The notes under the pieces were generated by a model. The model was not told where the DNA came from. It ran no database searches and saw only the letters and a program-made list of their open reading frames with translations. This document shows, piece by piece, positions 5,964-7,109 of a stretch of 7,109 nt of DNA (the stretch's first letter is position 1; the number at the start of each line of letters is the position of its first letter). The position numbers and the translations under genes were made by a program. This DNA comes from an uncultured Verrucomicrobiales bacterium. Lineage in GTDB: Bacteria; Verrucomicrobiota; Verrucomicrobiia; Limisphaerales; JACDHS01. The DNA is taken from contig CALJZV010000143.1 in assembly GCA_937983475.1 (NCBI GenBank), forward strand, positions 1 through 7,109, read 5' to 3'.

Positions 5964-7109
5964 ATGTGTGGAATCATCGGTTACGTGGGGCGCAAAAATG
6001 GCGTCCCGGTTGTGTTAAACGGTTTAAAAATGCTCGAATACCGGGGTTACGACAGTGCCGGTCTGGCTGCGCTGTCCGGCCACACCATCACTATACGCAA
6101 GCGCAAAGGAACCATTGACTCAGGCCTGGCGCCGCTGCTGATCGAGGATCCGCTGGCCGCAAGCGTTGCCATCGGCCACACCCGCTGGGCCACGCACGGA
6201 CCGCCCACGGACGGAAATTCCCATCCTCACATGGACTTAAGCGGACGTATCGCCGTGGTTCACAACGGCATTATCGAGAATCATGAGCGCCTGCGGGAAC
6301 GGCTGCGACAGGCAGGCCATGTGTTTCGATCCGCCACGGACACTGAAGTGCTGGCGCACCTGATTGGACGCCACTACCAATCGCTTTGCCCAAAACGAAG
6401 CCGCTCCGGGACACGCCGCCACCCTTTGGCAACCGCAGTCCGACAGGCGCTGAAGGAAGTCACCGGCACTTACGCCATCGCGGTGATTTGCGCCGACTAT
6501 CCCGACTTGATTATCGGTGCGCGACGTGATTCGCCGCTGTTGATTGGCATCACGCCGGATGAGCACCTGCTGGCCAGCGACGCTAACGCCATCATCTCCA
6601 CGACCAATAAAGTGGCCGACCTGGAGGACGGCGATGTCGCGACGCTAACCCCCCAGGGTTTTTCAGTCGAGCGGGGTTTGAGCGGTAAAATCCAGGTTCA
6701 ATTCCGCGAAATTCCCATGAAGTCCGACGCCGTGGAGCGCGGGGAATTTCCGCATTACATGCTCAAGGAAATTTACGAGCAGCCGTGCGCCGTTTCTCGG
6801 GCATTGAGCGGTAGACTGAAGGAAAACGCCGTTCAACTCGATGAAGTGCGCTTTACCAATGACGAAATAAAGAGCATTGACCGCATCATCATCACCGCGT
6901 GCGGCACCAGTCGACATGCCGCACTGATTGCCGAGTATTTGATTGAAGAATTATCGCAGATTCCCGTGGAGGTGGAATACGCCAGCGAATACCGCTATCG
7001 CAATGCGCCAGCCAGCGAGCGCAGTTTACTGCTGGCCATCTCGCAATCGGGCGAAACGGCCGACACGCTGGCAGCGGTTCGCGAGGCAAAGCGGAGAAAC
7101 CTCAAGGTG
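5964..7109 (+). CDS. glmS: Glutamine-fructose-6-phosphate aminotransferase (isomerizing), 3' end missing
   Basis: This cytoplasmic enzyme makes glucosamine-6-phosphate from fructose-6-phosphate and glutamine, the first step to UDP-GlcNAc for peptidoglycan and lipopolysaccharide. One uninterrupted frame of 382 codons runs off the right edge. Full-length GlmS is about 610 residues, so most of the isomerase half is outside. The N-terminus is MCGIIGYV, whose Cys2 becomes the glutaminase nucleophile after Met removal. Further motifs are EYRGYDSAG (25-33), GHTRWATHG (71-79), HNGIIENHE (100-108), TDTE (126-129), HYMLKEIYEQP (264-274) joining the two halves, and, in the first SIS domain, ACGTS (312-316) and SQSGETADTLA (360-370). 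Compared with the E. coli enzyme there is a short basic insertion near 142-152. It diverges from the LMF gene. No Firmicute-type glmS ribozyme is visible in the 119-bp leader region. Confidence 0.97.
   Translation, partial: MCGIIGYVGRKNGVPVVLNGLKMLEYRGYDSAGLAALSGHTITIRKRKGTIDSGLAPLLIEDPLAASVAIGHTRWATHGPPTDGNSHPHMDLSGRIAVVHNGIIENHERLRERLRQAGHVFRSATDTEVLAHLIGRHYQSLCPKRSRSGTRRHPLATAVRQALKEVTGTYAIAVICADYPDLIIGARRDSPLLIGITPDEHLLASDANAIISTTNKVADLEDGDVATLTPQGFSVERGLSGKIQVQFREIPMKSDAVERGEFPHYMLKEIYEQPCAVSRALSGRLKENAVQLDEVRFTNDEIKSIDRIIITACGTSRHAALIAEYLIEELSQIPVEVEYASEYRYRNAPASERSLLLAISQSGETADTLAAVREAKRRNLKV

Overview
The window reads as an ordinary chromosomal segment of a moderately GC-rich Gram-negative-type bacterium. 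The best guess is the PVC group, probably Verrucomicrobiota. This is inferred from the gene types: a DUF5060/apiosidase-like lipoprotein, a GYF_2-RDD membrane protein, a bacterial lipase-maturation-factor protein and a DnaJ with a shortened zinc region. No rRNA or other marker confirms it. I see no mobile element, CRISPR array, tRNA or phage gene.

Layout from left to right. Positions 71-1595 hold a minus-strand pair: a DnaJ/CbpA-type co-chaperone (573-1595) followed by dtd, D-aminoacyl-tRNA deacylase (71-523). Both are protein quality-control functions, 49 bp apart, with an inverted repeat at the end of the first gene. Diverging from dnaJ across a 64-bp gap is a plus-strand lipoprotein (1660-2994) built like the DUF5060 / DUF4038 / collagen-binding-like glycoside hydrolases, but its catalytic motifs appear to be lost. 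It converges on a minus-strand gene (3035-3784) for a GYF_2 / CxxC-zinc-ribbon / RDD membrane protein. The two stop codons lie in the two arms of one A/T-rich inverted repeat.

Upstream of the RDD gene, in the same direction, is the most interesting gene (3922-5844). It encodes a 640-residue protein in which a DCC-family thiol-disulfide oxidoreductase domain (YDGDCRFC) is fused to a full-length multi-membrane lipase maturation factor (LMF1/LMF2-like). The fusion suggests that the bacterial LMF works on disulfide chemistry. A perfect 17-bp palindrome sits 2 bp from its start codon, and it has no visible Shine-Dalgarno sequence.

Diverging from it is glmS (5964 to the right edge), which makes glucosamine-6-phosphate. 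It has a very strong ribosome binding site preceded by two mutually exclusive hairpins. The gene is cut by the window end after 382 codons. The 1-70 edge carries no gene I can support.
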